Positions 52,155-63,233 of a stretch of DNA of 64,000 nt are shown piece by piece (positions within the stretch are counted from its first letter, which is position 1; each line of letters begins with the position of its first letter). Source of the stretch: Scleromatobacter humisilvae (lineage in GTDB: Bacteria; Pseudomonadota; Gammaproteobacteria; Burkholderiales; Burkholderiaceae_C); the NCBI RefSeq assembly GCF_023231945.1, contig NZ_JAJLJH010000007.1:1-64000 (forward strand). Direction: 5' to 3'. A model generated the notes under the pieces. It was given only the letters and a program-made list of their open reading frames with translations. It was not told the DNA's origin and did no database searches. The position numbers were made by a program, and so were the translations under genes.

Positions 52155-52601
52155 CTAGAACGAGATGACGGCTGCCGCGACGAGCACGATGTGCGCGATG
52201 ACGCCGAGGAAGAACCAGAACAGGAACGAGCGCTGCATCAGCTTGCCGACGAGTCCGACCACGAAGGCGAAGCCCAGCATCTTGAATATCGAGATCCAGC
52301 CCTTGCGCAGGATCTCCTTGTCGCTGGGGTGCTCGCTCGCCGCCGAGGCCGCCGCGCCGATCGGCCTGGCCTGCGCCTCGTAGGCCTTGGCGACCCGGTC
52401 GAACGCGACCTTCGCGTTCGGATCCACGGCCGAGATGTCGGTCACCTCGGTGGCGTTCGGCCCGCAGGTCTCGACCTGCTGCCGGAGCTGGCCGTGGACG
52501 TTCTTGCACCAGCGCAACGGCACCAGCGCTGCATTGTCCGCGATGGCGTGCGATGACAGGCAGGCGCTCACCAGGGCGAGGGTCGCGGAGAGCTTCTTCA
52601 T
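52155..52601 (-). CDS. small exported membrane protein, DUF4124-like N-terminus
   Basis: The 148-residue protein begins with a signal peptide (KKLSATLALVSACLSSHAIA), then a short two-Cys region (LRWCKNVHGQLRQQVETCG) resembling the DUF4124 pattern. A helical linker and two C-terminal hydrophobic segments follow (ISIFKMLGFAFVVGLVGKL and FWFFLGVIAHIVLVAAAVI). The ATG at 52601 gives this clean leader; an upstream start would add 17 non-signal residues. It lies 42 bp upstream of the esterase gene on the same strand. Function unknown. Confidence 0.65.
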   Translation of the reverse strand: MKKLSATLALVSACLSSHAIADNAALVPLRWCKNVHGQLRQQVETCGPNATEVTDISAVDPNAKVAFDRVAKAYEAQARPIGAAASAASEHPSDKEILRKGWISIFKMLGFAFVVGLVGKLMQRSFLFWFFLGVIAHIVLVAAAVISF

Positions 52602-52726
52602 GGAAGGGTCGCAAGCAAGCGAGTGTTGAACGGCAGGATTGCCGCCGGCCACAGCTTGCCAGGGACCCGCGCGCGTCCTCGCGTCGCGCGAACGCCGGGC
52701 GTGCAGGATTCACGCCGTTCGGGACT

Positions 52727-53632
52727 TCAGGATCCCGCGCCGACCGCGAACCGCGCGGCGAGGAAGTCCACCAGCGCCCGCACGCGGTTCGGCACGAAGC
52801 GGCCGCTGGGCAGCAGCGCGTGCAGCGGATAGGGCTCGGTCTGCCACTCGGTCAGCAACGCCACGAGCGCGCCGCTGTCGAGATCGCGCCGCTGGTCGAT
52901 CTCGGACTTCAGGATGACGCCCATCCCCGCGATCGCCCACTCGCGCGCCAGCGAGGCGTCGTCGACGCTGCGGTCGCCGTCGACGCGCACCTCCGTCCAT
53001 TGGCCGTCGCGACAGAAGCGCCACAGGCGATGGCGGCGGCCGCCGCGGTCGAAGGTGATGCAGTTGTGCCGCAGCAGGTCCTGCGGCGTCCGCGGCGTGC
53101 CGTGGCGGCGCAGGTAGTCGGGCGACGCGCTGCAGATGGGACTCGAGTTCGCGAGCGTGCGCGCGACCAGGCGCGAGTCGGCCAGCGTGCCGTAGCGGAT
53201 CGCGACGTCGACCTCGTCGCGCATCACGTCGAGCACGCGGTCGGCCACCGACAGCTGCAGTTGCAGGCCGGGGTGCGCGGCCATGAACTCGTCGAAGATC
53301 GGCAACAGCAGGTTGCGCGTGAGGTCGGACGGCGCGGCGACGCGCACGGTGCCCACCAGCGTCGCGCGGTCCGCGGCGGCCTGCGACTCGCCCTCGTCCA
53401 GCAGCTCGAAGGCGCGCACCGCGTAGTCCAGCAGGATCTGGCCCTGCGGCGTCAGGCGCATCGCGCGCGTGGAGCGTTCGAACAGGCGCGTCCCGAGCTG
53501 GGCCTCCAGCCGTTTCAGCGTCGCGCTGGCGGCCGCCGGCGTCATGCCCAGCGTGCGCGCGGCCGCGGTGAGCGTGCCGCCGCGCGCGGTGTGCACGAGG
53601 ACGTGCAGGTCGCCGAGATTTTCAATCTTCAT
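52727..53632 (-). CDS. LysR family transcriptional regulator
   Basis: The 301-residue protein has the winged helix (LGDLHVLVHTARGGTLTAAA, recognition helix PAAASATLKRLEAQLGTRLF) and an effector domain with VRVAAPSDLTRNLLLPIFDEF and DVAIRYGTLADSRLVARTL. The DVAIRYG-type effector domain is usual for the AaeR/DmlR-like group. It is divergent from the dehydrogenase gene across 82 bp, which it probably controls; TTGATA (53633-53638) and TATCAA (53661-53666) form an inverted repeat in that gap. Confidence 0.9.
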   Translation of the reverse strand: MKIENLGDLHVLVHTARGGTLTAAARTLGMTPAAASATLKRLEAQLGTRLFERSTRAMRLTPQGQILLDYAVRAFELLDEGESQAAADRATLVGTVRVAAPSDLTRNLLLPIFDEFMAAHPGLQLQLSVADRVLDVMRDEVDVAIRYGTLADSRLVARTLANSSPICSASPDYLRRHGTPRTPQDLLRHNCITFDRGGRRHRLWRFCRDGQWTEVRVDGDRSVDDASLAREWAIAGMGVILKSEIDQRRDLDSGALVALLTEWQTEPYPLHALLPSGRFVPNRVRALVDFLAARFAVGAGS

Positions 53633-53659
53633 TTGATACTGATACCAATCCTGGCCATC

Positions 53660-53688
53660 TTATCAATCCCGGCTTGCGCTCGTACGAT
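53660..53688 (+). promoter_or_regulatory. possible promoter of the dehydrogenase gene
   Basis: TTATCA (53660-53665) and TACGAT (53683-53688) are 17 bp apart, 27 bp before the ATG at 53715. The -35 overlaps the TATCAA arm of the inverted repeat, so a LysR protein bound there could act directly. Confidence 0.4.
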
Positions 53689-53714
53689 GCCGCCATCGAC
53701 AACAGGAACCCGCC

Positions 53715-54725
53715 ATGAAAGCCATCGGATACCGCCAGAACCTGCCCGTGGACCAACCCCACGCCCTCGAGGACCTCGAGCTGCCCGCGCCGCAGCCCGG
53801 CGCGCGCGACCTGCTCGTGCGCGTCAAGGCCGTCTCGGTCAACCCGGTCGACACCAAGGTGCGCCGGAACACCGCGCCGCCGGCCGGCCAGGCCAAGGTG
53901 CTGGGCTGGGACGCCGTGGGCATCGTCGAGGCCATCGGCGCCGACGTGACCGGCTTCAAGGCCGGCGACCGGGTCTTCTACGCCGGCTCGATCACCCGGC
54001 CGGGCGCGAACAGCGAGCTGCACGTCGTCGACGAACGCATCGCCGCGCGCGCGCCGGCGTCGCTGGAAGACGCCCAGGCCGCCGCGCTGCCGCTCACCGC
54101 CATCACCGCGTGGGAGCTGCTGTTCGATCGCCTGCGCGTGCCGCAGGGCGGCGGGGCGGGGCAGTCGCTGCTGATCGTCGGCGGGGCCGGCGGCGTCGGC
54201 TCGATCCTGATCCAGCTCGCGCGCCAACTGACGCAGCTGAAGGTGATCGCGACGGCCTCGCGGCCCGAGACCCAGGCCTGGTGCCGGGAGCTCGGCGCGC
54301 ACGCCGTCATCGACCACTCGCAGCCGCTCGCGCAGGCCCTCAAGGACGGCGGCCACGACGCGGTCGACTTCGTCGCCGCGCTGACGCAGACCGGCCAGCA
54401 CTACGCGCAGATCATCGAGAGCCTGAAGCCTCAGGGCGCGATCGGCGTCATCGACGACATGGCCGGCGTCGACGTGATGGCGCTCAAGTCCAAGGCGCTG
54501 TCGCTGCACTGGGAGCTGATGTTCACGCGCTCGATGTTCGGCACGCCGGACATGGACGAGCAGGGCAAGCTGCTGGCGCAGGTCGCGCAACTGGTCGACG
54601 CCGGCCGCATCCGCACCACCGCGGGCACGCACTGCGGCACGATCAACGCGGCCAACCTGCTGAAGGCGCACGCGTTCATCGAGAGCGGCAAGGCGCAGGG
54701 CAAGGTCGTGCTGGAGGGCTTCTGA
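53715..54725 (+). CDS. zinc-type alcohol dehydrogenase / NADPH:quinone reductase family protein
   Basis: The 336-residue medium-chain dehydrogenase has the GroES-like N-terminal domain (DLLVRVKAVSVNPVDTKVR), GWDAVGIVEAIG, and an NADPH Rossmann domain with LLIVGGAGGVGSILIQLAR. Catalytic zinc ligands are lacking, which fits quinone or enone reductases. TIGR02817-type families match this layout. It precedes the GlcG-like gene by 2 bp and is divergent from a LysR gene. Confidence 0.88.
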   Translation: MKAIGYRQNLPVDQPHALEDLELPAPQPGARDLLVRVKAVSVNPVDTKVRRNTAPPAGQAKVLGWDAVGIVEAIGADVTGFKAGDRVFYAGSITRPGANSELHVVDERIAARAPASLEDAQAAALPLTAITAWELLFDRLRVPQGGGAGQSLLIVGGAGGVGSILIQLARQLTQLKVIATASRPETQAWCRELGAHAVIDHSQPLAQALKDGGHDAVDFVAALTQTGQHYAQIIESLKPQGAIGVIDDMAGVDVMALKSKALSLHWELMFTRSMFGTPDMDEQGKLLAQVAQLVDAGRIRTTAGTHCGTINAANLLKAHAFIESGKAQGKVVLEGF

Positions 54726-54727
54726 GC

Positions 54728-55156
54728 ATGGACGCGACCTACGCCACCGCGTCGATCAACCGCGACGCCGCGCAGGCGCTGATCGAGGCCGCGCGCGCCG
54801 CGTCGCGCGACCTCGGCATCCGGGTGACCATCGCCGTGACCGACGCGGGCGGCCACCTTGCGGCGCTCGCGCGTGACGACGGCGCGCCCTTCCTCACCGT
54901 CGACGTCGCGATCGACAAGGCCTGGACGGCCACGTCGTTCGGACTGCCGACGCACGTCTGGAGCGACGTCATCGCCAACCCGCAGGTGGCGCAGCTCGCG
55001 CATCGCCCGCGGCTGGTGGCGGTCGGCGGCGGCGTGCCCATCGTCAGCGGCGGACGCGTCGTCGGCGGCATCGGCATCTCGGGCGGCAACGCGCAGCAGG
55101 ATCGGGACGCGGCCGAGATCGCGTTGAAGGCGCTCGGCTTCGAGCTCGCGTCCTGA
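54728..55156 (+). CDS. GlcG/HbpS family protein
   Basis: The 142-residue protein has the DUF336 fold: IRVTIAVTDAGGHLAALARDDGAP, a middle AIDKAWTATSFGLPT and the end block GGGVPIVSGGRVVGGIGISGGNAQQD. Related proteins bind haem (HbpS) or lie in glycolate clusters (GlcG). No signal peptide is present. It starts 2 bp after the dehydrogenase gene, so the two are one operon; what they do together is not clear. Confidence 0.85.
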   Translation: MDATYATASINRDAAQALIEAARAASRDLGIRVTIAVTDAGGHLAALARDDGAPFLTVDVAIDKAWTATSFGLPTHVWSDVIANPQVAQLAHRPRLVAVGGGVPIVSGGRVVGGIGISGGNAQQDRDAAEIALKALGFELAS

Positions 55157-55199
55157 GGTGCGCCCCCGCGCGGGCGTCACGCGCGCGCGGGGGCGACGC

Positions 55200-56420
55200 T
55201 CAGGCTGGCTTCGTCGACGGCCACAGCCGCACGACGAGCGCCGAGATCGCGCCGCCCGCGGCCAGCAGCATCACGCCTGGCCAGCCCCAGCGCGCCAGCG
55301 CCAGGCTGCCCAGCGCCGCGCCGCTGGACATGCCGATGAACATGCCGGTGAACAGCAGCGCGTTGAGGCGGCTGCGCGCGCCCGGGTCGATGCCGTAGAC
55401 GATGGTCTGGTGCGAGATCAGCGTCGCCTGCACGCCGAGGTCGAAGCCGACCGCGCCCAGGCCGATCACCCAAAGCTGCGCGTTCAGCGGCAGCAGTCCG
55501 CCCGCGGCCATCGCCAGGAACGAGACCGCGGCCAGGCTGGTGCCCAGGCGCGTGACGAGCTCGGGGCCGCGCGTGTCGGCCAGGCGTCCGGCCACGGGCG
55601 CGGCGAGCGCACCGGCCGCGCCGGCCAGGCCGAACGCGCCGGCCGCGGCGCTGCCCAGGTGCCAGGCCGACGAATGCAGCATCACCGCCAGCGTCGACCA
55701 GAACGCGCTGAAGCCGACGGCCAGCAGGCCTTGCGCGAGCGCTGCGCGCCGCAACGCGCCGTGGCGCTTCCACAGCTGCGCCGACGAGCCCAGCAGCGCC
55801 GCGTAGTGCAGGTGCGTGGTCGGCCGGAAGCGCGGCAGCGCGCGTGCGGCCACGGCCGCGAACGCCGCGATGCTCACGGCCGCGGCGACGAACATCGAGC
55901 GCCAGCCGAAGTGCGACGCCACGAAGCCGCTCACCACGCGCGACAGCAGGATGCCCATCAACAGGCCCGTCATCACGGTGCCGACGATCTTGCCGCGCTG
56001 CGCCTCCGGTGCCAGCGTGGCGGCGGCGGGAACGATGTCCTGCGCCATCGTCGCGGCGAGGCCGACGGCCAGGCTCGCGAGCAGCAGCAGCCCGATCGCC
56101 GACGACGCCCCCGCGGCCAGCAGCGCCACGACCAGCGCGGCCGCCTTCACGAGGATGATGCGGCGCCGATCGAAGCGGTCGCCCAGCGGCGCGAGGAAGA
56201 AGATGCCGGCGGCGTAGCCCAGTTGCGTGAGCGTGGGCACCAGGCCGACCTGGCGCGCGGAGGCGCCGATGTCGGCGCCCAGCTCGCCCAGCATCGGCTG
56301 GCTGTAGTAGAGCGCCGCGACCGACAGGCCGGCGCCGGCCGCCAGCAGTCCGACCAGCGGCAGGGTCAGCGGGTGGCTCGCCGGAGTGTCTTGCATATGC
56401 GCGGTATGAATGGTGGACAT
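55200..56420 (-). CDS. MFS transporter, probable drug/metabolite exporter
   Basis: The 406-residue protein has twelve predicted helices, the MFS motif A between helices 2 and 3 (LAPLGDRFDRRRIILVKA) and an RFRPTTHLHY cytoplasmic loop. It resembles the DHA1/YnfM-like exporter subgroup. Two possible starts, ATG 56420 and ATG 56396, differ by eight residues; I kept the longer. It is divergent from a LysR gene across 99 bp, a common exporter-regulator pairing. Confidence 0.87.
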   Translation of the reverse strand: MSTIHTAHMQDTPASHPLTLPLVGLLAAGAGLSVAALYYSQPMLGELGADIGASARQVGLVPTLTQLGYAAGIFFLAPLGDRFDRRRIILVKAAALVVALLAAGASSAIGLLLLASLAVGLAATMAQDIVPAAATLAPEAQRGKIVGTVMTGLLMGILLSRVVSGFVASHFGWRSMFVAAAVSIAAFAAVAARALPRFRPTTHLHYAALLGSSAQLWKRHGALRRAALAQGLLAVGFSAFWSTLAVMLHSSAWHLGSAAAGAFGLAGAAGALAAPVAGRLADTRGPELVTRLGTSLAAVSFLAMAAGGLLPLNAQLWVIGLGAVGFDLGVQATLISHQTIVYGIDPGARSRLNALLFTGMFIGMSSGAALGSLALARWGWPGVMLLAAGGAISALVVRLWPSTKPA

Positions 56421-56519
56421 GAGGAAGGTGTTCGTCGAATCGGGGAATGCCTGGATTCTGGCGACGCATCGCCCACGCGGGTAGACGCGCAAGGGGAACA
56501 ATTGATATACGCTCGACGC

Positions 56520-57455
56520 ATGACCAAGCCCAGCGCCACCGCCGACCGCTTCGAGCTGATGGAGACCTTCGTGCGCATCGTCGATGCCGGCAACCTGTCG
56601 GCCGCCGCCACGCAGCTGGGCACCACGCAGCCCACCGTCAGCCGCCGCCTGCAGGCGCTCGAGCGCTCGCTGGGCGTGCGCCTGCTGCGCCGGTCGACCC
56701 ACTCGATGACGCTCACCGAGGATGGCCAGCGCTGCCTCGAGCGCGCTCGCGAGCTGATCGCCAACTGGCACGCGTTCGAGGCCGACCTGCGCGGCGCCGG
56801 CGACGAGCCCGAGGGCACGCTGCGTGTCATCGCGCCGCACGCGTTCGGCCAGCAGCAGCTGGTGGGGCCGCTGGCCGACTATCTCGCGCGCCATCCGCGC
56901 GTCAATGTCGAGTGGCTGCTGCACGACCGCCGGCCCGACTTCATCGCCGAAGGCATCGACTGCGCGATCCAGGTCGGCGACATCGACGACCAGTCCGTCG
57001 TGGCCATCCGTCTCGCCGAGGTGCCGCGCATCGTCGTCGCCGCGCCCGCGCTGGCCGCACGATTGCCCGCGACGCAGGCGCCGGACGACCTCGCCCGGCT
57101 GCCGTGGCTGGCGATGCGGCCGTACTACCGCACCGAGGTCGCGCTGTCGGCCATCGACGGCGGCGCGCAGGCGCGCTTCCCGATCGCGCCGCGCATGAGC
57201 ACCGACAGCCTCTACGCGCTGCGCACGGCGGCCGTGACTGGCGTGGGCGTGGCAATCGCCTCGGCGTGGCTCGTCGCCGACGACATCGCGCAGGGCCGGC
57301 TGGTGCACCTCGCGCCGCAGTGGCGCGCCGCGCCGCTGCCGGTGTATCTCGTCTATCCGCAGGCGCGCTTCTATCCGGCGCGGCTGCGGCGCTTCCTGGA
57401 CGTGATACGCGCCGGTGCCGTCGCCGCGTTCACGCCGCAGATGCGGGTGGGCTGA
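56520..57455 (+). CDS. LysR family transcriptional regulator, divergent to the MFS gene
   Basis: The 311-residue protein has the N-terminal winged helix (FELMETFVRIVDAGNLSAAA, recognition helix TQPTVSRRLQALERSLGVRL) and a DmlR-like effector domain (GTLRVIAPHAFGQQQLVGPL, IDCAIQVGDIDDQSVVAIRL). It probably controls the divergent exporter gene. The start at ATG 56520 gives the family N-terminus; the frame upstream is antisense to the exporter and not coding. Confidence 0.9.
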   Translation: MTKPSATADRFELMETFVRIVDAGNLSAAATQLGTTQPTVSRRLQALERSLGVRLLRRSTHSMTLTEDGQRCLERARELIANWHAFEADLRGAGDEPEGTLRVIAPHAFGQQQLVGPLADYLARHPRVNVEWLLHDRRPDFIAEGIDCAIQVGDIDDQSVVAIRLAEVPRIVVAAPALAARLPATQAPDDLARLPWLAMRPYYRTEVALSAIDGGAQARFPIAPRMSTDSLYALRTAAVTGVGVAIASAWLVADDIAQGRLVHLAPQWRAAPLPVYLVYPQARFYPARLRRFLDVIRAGAVAAFTPQMRVG

Positions 57456-57605
57456 CGGTTCGTCGCCCGGATTTGCAGTTGGCGCCGTGGTCGGCGCGAC
57501 TCGTCGCAACCTGGTTTGCGAGGCGTTGGTGGACTCCTAAAGTTCATTCATCGGATCACGAAAACGCATCCGAGCCAGCGCAACCAGACAACTCAGGAGC
57601 CCATC

Positions 57606-57797
57606 ATGACCAAGACCACCCCCCAAGCCGCCGCCCTCGTCCTTTCCGTCCTCATGGCCCTGGCGACCGTCGCCGGCATGAACGGCATCGCGACCAAGCA
57701 ATATGCGGCCGCGGACAGTCTGGCGATGGCACCCTACGGCCTGACGCACGTTGCCGTGCAGCACGTGACGATCGTCGGGCATCGCGCGAACGCGTAA
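57606..57797 (+). CDS. 63-residue peptide, copy 1 of a local duplication
   Basis: The peptide (start MTKTTPQAAALVLSVLMALA) has a basic N-terminus and one hydrophobic segment that could be a signal peptide or membrane anchor. A polar tail follows with MNGIATKQYAAADSLAMA and HVAVQHVTIVGHRANA. CAGGAG lies 8 bp before the ATG. A terminator follows. Copy 2 at 58669 shares residues 19-63 exactly, while nine codons there differ only at the third base, so selection has kept the peptide. No family is recognised. Confidence 0.75.
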   Translation: MTKTTPQAAALVLSVLMALATVAGMNGIATKQYAAADSLAMAPYGLTHVAVQHVTIVGHRANA

Positions 57798-57836
57798 CCC
57801 TCCAGCGCGCGGACAGCGCGCCTCCTGCTCCTTCGA

Positions 57837-57863
57837 AGCCTCGCCTTGTGCGGGGCTTTTTTT
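57837..57863 (+). terminator. intrinsic terminator of peptide copy 1
   Basis: AGCCTCGC pairs with GCGGGGCT (one T-G pair) around CTTGT, then seven T. The unit CTCCTTCGAAGC before it is also found before the copy 2 terminator. Confidence 0.85.
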
Positions 57864-58668
57864 GTTCTCCGATCTGGCTTGTGTCTCGTCGCTGTTGGAT
57901 GCCTGCGGCGCTGTGGCCAGCCGCTTGGCGCGGCTGGCGTTCCTTGGGGGGCGTGTCGCGGGCGGCAGGGCGGGCAGGGGCGGGGCTCGCGGCCACATGC
58001 GACGCTGAATCCGCGCCTGGACGGCGGGATTCGGCGGGCGTGCGCCAAAAATTGCCCTTGTAGGACGCCAGGGAGGTTCACTCGGAGCGCGCCACGCAAC
58101 GCGCACATGCCCGCCACGCCGTGCAACGGGCCGCGCGCCCCGCCCCTGCCCACCCCGCCGCTGCTGCTTTGTTTTTTTGGGAACGATAAGCATGCCTCGG
58201 CCCATCGAGGGCCTCGGCAGCCCCGGCGCCACTCGAACGCTGCGGATTCGACGCTCACTTGCCAGCACGCGGCCGCTGCGCGTCCGCGAAGGCAACCACC
58301 GCCACGCGCGAAGCGCTGTTCGCGCGCCAAGCTGCACTTCGCAGAGTTCGGCCGGCACGAGGTGGTCGAGCCCCTCGATGGGGCGAGACCCGCTTTCTCC
58401 CCCCATCCGCCCTGCCGCCAGCGACGATGCCCCCACCCGCCGGCCGCGCAGCGGACGGCAAGCGCCGCAGGCAAACACAGCATCCGCTCCAACGATGCAA
58501 GTCGAACCCACCAACGGTCCATCGCGCAAATTTGCGTTCCGCACCGCCATCGTCGCGCCCCATTGCAACCCGCTTTGAAGCGAAGACACAAGCTCCGATA
58601 GTGAACACATCGGAACACGAACCGCGCTTCCGAAAAGATCAACCACCAGACACCTCCAGGAGCCCATC
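57864..58668. other. 805-bp GC-rich spacer between the two peptide genes
   Basis: No gene with a recognisable domain is visible. Open frames on both strands encode Arg/Pro/Ala-rich sequence with no motif. Landmarks are a T7 run at about 58172-58178 followed by GGGAACGATAAGCATGCC, and short GC-rich palindromes. The region could be a dispersed intergenic repeat or the scar of the duplication. Confidence 0.45.
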
Positions 58669-58860
58669 ATGACCAAGACCACGACCCAAGCCGCCGCCCT
58701 CGCCCTCGCCGCCTTCATGACCCTGGCCACCGTCGCCGGCATGAACGGCATCGCGACGAAGCAGTACGCGGCCGCGGACAGTCTGGCGATGGCGCCCTAC
58801 GGCCTGACGCACGTTGCCGTGCAGCACGTGACCATCGTCGGCCATCGCGCCAACGCCTGA
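58669..58860 (+). CDS. 63-residue peptide, copy 2 of a local duplication
   Basis: The protein differs from copy 1 at six positions (6, 12, 14, 15, 16 and 18), all in the N-terminal hydrophobic part. Residues 19-63 are identical. CAGGAGCCCATC precedes the ATG in both copies, so the ribosome-binding site was duplicated too. Its own terminator follows. One role could be a secreted or membrane-tethered peptide; nothing in the sequence names it. Confidence 0.75.
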   Translation: MTKTTTQAAALALAAFMTLATVAGMNGIATKQYAAADSLAMAPYGLTHVAVQHVTIVGHRANA

Positions 58861-58898
58861 ACGCCGGCGCGCCACCAGCGCGCCCTCCGCTCCTTCGA

Positions 58899-58925
58899 AG
58901 CTCCGCCCCGGCGGGGCTTTTTTTG
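58899..58925 (+). terminator. intrinsic terminator of peptide copy 2
   Basis: AGCTCCGCC pairs with GGCGGGGCT across a very short loop, followed by a run of eight T (58918-58925). Confidence 0.85.
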
Positions 58926-59001
58926 TTTCCGGACGACATGCCACCGGGGGCGAAAGGTCGACGCCAGGACGCGTCCGCACCGACGCTGGCATCATGGCGG
59001 C

Positions 59002-59463
59002 ATGAAGAAAATCCTGCTGTCCCTCGCCCTCTCGCTGTCCGCCGGCCTGGCCGTCGCGGCCGATCGTCCGTACGACGAGCAAGCCGACGCCAAGGCCCAG
59101 ATCGCGACCGCGCTGCACGACGCCGCGGCCGCCAAGGAGCCGGTGCTGCTGATCTTCGGCGCGAACTGGTGCCCCGACTGCCGCGCCCTCGACCACTCGC
59201 TCAAGACCGGCCGCAACGCCGAGCTGATGGGCAAGTTCAAGGTCGTGAAGGTGGACGTCGGCCACTTCGACCACAACGTCGACGTGAGCACGGCCTACGG
59301 CAACGCGACGAAGAAGGGCATCCCGTCGGCGGTGATCGTGTCGCCCGACAACAAGATCCTGTTCATGACCAAGGCCGGCGAACTCGCCGACGCGCGCAGC
59401 ATGAGCGACGACGGGATCTACGAGTTCTTCACCAAGGCCGAGGCCGCGTCGCGGCAGCAGTGA
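59002..59463 (+). CDS. periplasmic thioredoxin-like protein
   Basis: The 153-residue protein has a signal peptide (KKILLSLALSLSAGLAVA) and a thioredoxin fold with the active site CPDC at 57-60 (IFGANWCPDCRALDHSL). The conserved cis-proline region is GIPSAVIVSPD. The CPDC form suggests a thiol-disulfide oxidoreductase of the TlpA/thioredoxin_7 kind. It converges with copA, 3 bp apart. A link to copper handling through cysteine redox is possible but only positional. Confidence 0.87.
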   Translation: MKKILLSLALSLSAGLAVAADRPYDEQADAKAQIATALHDAAAAKEPVLLIFGANWCPDCRALDHSLKTGRNAELMGKFKVVKVDVGHFDHNVDVSTAYGNATKKGIPSAVIVSPDNKILFMTKAGELADARSMSDDGIYEFFTKAEAASRQQ

Positions 59464-59466
59464 GAC

Positions 59467-61878
<2,412 letters not shown>

Positions 61879-62087
61879 CAGCAAGGATTGAATCCGAAGA
61901 AGCAGGCAGTGTCGACGGTCTGCCTGTAACGATCTGCGCGGATTGAAAAAGCCCCACGCAAATGGGCATATGCGGGCGGATCCAGGTTCTGCAAACCCGC
62001 ACGCGACCTGGGGCCGCGGGCGCTCGCTTCGCCGCACCGGCGCCAGCCGCGCGACACTGTGGCTTCACCCGTTTCCAGGAGAACACC

Positions 62088-62309
62088 ATGACCGAATTCC
62101 TCGTCGAAGGCATGAGCTGCGGACACTGCGTCAACATGGTCACCGAGGCGATCCATACGCTCGATCCGGCTGCCACCGTCGACGTGAATCTGGGCACCAA
62201 GCTCGTGCGCGTGGTCTCCGACGTCGACCGCTTCCTGCTGTCGCAAGCCCTGATCGACGCCGGCTACGACCCCGTGCCGGTCGGCCTGCAACTGCCCGAC
62301 CACATCTGA
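62088..62309 (+). CDS. copZ: copper chaperone, CopZ-like HMA protein
   Basis: CopZ proteins carry Cu(I) to CopA. The 73-residue protein has the HMA ferredoxin-like fold with the metal site MSCGHC (Cys11, Cys14). AGGAGA lies 7 bp before the ATG at 62088. It is divergent from copA across 209 bp; I do not see a clear CueR-type dyad there, though TTGAAA at 61943 with ATATGC 19 bp on has the long spacer typical of MerR-family promoters. Confidence 0.9.
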   Translation: MTEFLVEGMSCGHCVNMVTEAIHTLDPAATVDVNLGTKLVRVVSDVDRFLLSQALIDAGYDPVPVGLQLPDHI

Positions 62310-62321
62310 CGGAGTGCCCAC

Positions 62322-62705
62322 ATGCCCCTGGTGACGCTCACCGTCCGGCGCGGCAAGGATGCCGCCTTCAAGTCGGCCGTGCTCAACGCCGTGCACAACG
62401 CGCTGGTCGCTTCCGGCGTGCCGCAGGCCGACCGCTTCCACCGCGTGCTCGAACTCTCGCCCGACGACTTCCGCTTCGACGCCAGCTATCCCGATCTCGC
62501 CAACCCGCGCACCGAAGACTTCGTGCTGATCGAGGTGCTGCTGTCGACCGGCCGCAGCGTGAAGGTCAAGCGCAAGATCGTCGCCGACCTAATCGACGCG
62601 CTGCGCCAGTCGCCCGGGCTCGACCCGGACAACGTGATGCTGGTCTTCAAGGAGACCTTGTGGGAGAACTGGTCGTTCGCGGGCGGCCGCTTCATCCACG
62701 TGTAA
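62322..62705 (+). CDS. tautomerase-superfamily-like protein
   Basis: The 127-residue protein begins Met-Pro-Leu-Val, so Pro would become the N-terminal residue after Met removal, as in 4-oxalocrotonate tautomerases. LTVRRGKDAAFKSAVLNAVH resembles the first beta-alpha unit, and the second half (EDFVLIEVLLSTGRSVKVKR, KIVADLIDAL) resembles a repeat of it. It fits a two-unit tautomerase-type protein. It starts 12 bp after copZ and may be in its operon. Confidence 0.75.
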   Translation: MPLVTLTVRRGKDAAFKSAVLNAVHNALVASGVPQADRFHRVLELSPDDFRFDASYPDLANPRTEDFVLIEVLLSTGRSVKVKRKIVADLIDALRQSPGLDPDNVMLVFKETLWENWSFAGGRFIHV

Positions 62706-62717
62706 CCGCACGAACGA

Positions 62718-62752
62718 CAGCGCCCGGACATGCACTGGATGTCCGGGCGCTG
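62718..62752. terminator. strong hairpin between convergent genes
   Basis: Perfect 14-base arms (CAGCGCCCGGACAT and ATGTCCGGGCGCTG) flank a 7-base loop, between the tautomerase-like gene and csbD. There is no T run on either side. Confidence 0.55.
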
Positions 62753-62862
62753 GCGTCCGTCTTCAGAGTTGATGCGACCGACGAATCGATCGCGAGAACC
62801 GGGCTGGCGAAGTCGCGCCGCACTGGGGCGCGGGCTCCGATGGAGCGTGCCGACCGCCTGGG

Positions 62863-63057
62863 TCAGCGATCGATCGCCTTCTTGATCGCGTTGCCGACGT
62901 TGTTCTTCACGTCGCCGACCGTCGACTGCACCTTGCCCGCGGCCTGGTCGGCCTGGCCTTCGGCGGTCAGGCGCTCGTTGCCGACGAGCTTGCCCGCAGC
63001 CTCCTTGACGTTGCCCTTGACGGTTTCGGCGCGGCCGTTGACTTGGTCCTTGTTCAT
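62863..63057 (-). CDS. CsbD family stress protein
   Basis: The 64-residue hydrophilic protein starts MNKDQVNGRAETVKGNVKEA and has the repeated A-G-K-x2-G pattern of CsbD (AAGKLVGNE, AAGKVQSTVG). It ends in a basic AIKKAIDR. CsbD proteins are abundant in stationary phase or under stress; their molecular role is not known. AACGGAGAACG lies before the ATG. Confidence 0.9.
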   Translation of the reverse strand: MNKDQVNGRAETVKGNVKEAAGKLVGNERLTAEGQADQAAGKVQSTVGDVKNNVGNAIKKAIDR

Positions 63058-63233
63058 GGTCGTTCTCCGTTGAGTGATGGGGGCTGAACGCCGTCGGATG
63101 TTGTTCGAGTTCTGCGTCCGATGGCGTTCGGCATGGAGAAACTATCCCACCGCCGCGGGCCGCGCCGTGTCGGAGCGCGGTCGCAAGTCGTGTAGGACAA
63201 GCGACGTCCCGCATGACGGCGCCGTCTGGCCTT

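Noticed and set aside
58177-58642. Open frames on both strands in the spacer between the peptide genes
   Set aside because: Arg/Pro/Ala-rich, overlapping one another in several frames, no domain or conserved start. Reported as spacer only.
61879-62087. CueR-type operator between copA and copZ
   Set aside because: No clear dyad with the expected arms was found; only a long-spacer TTGAAA/ATATGC pair, too weak to list as a feature.
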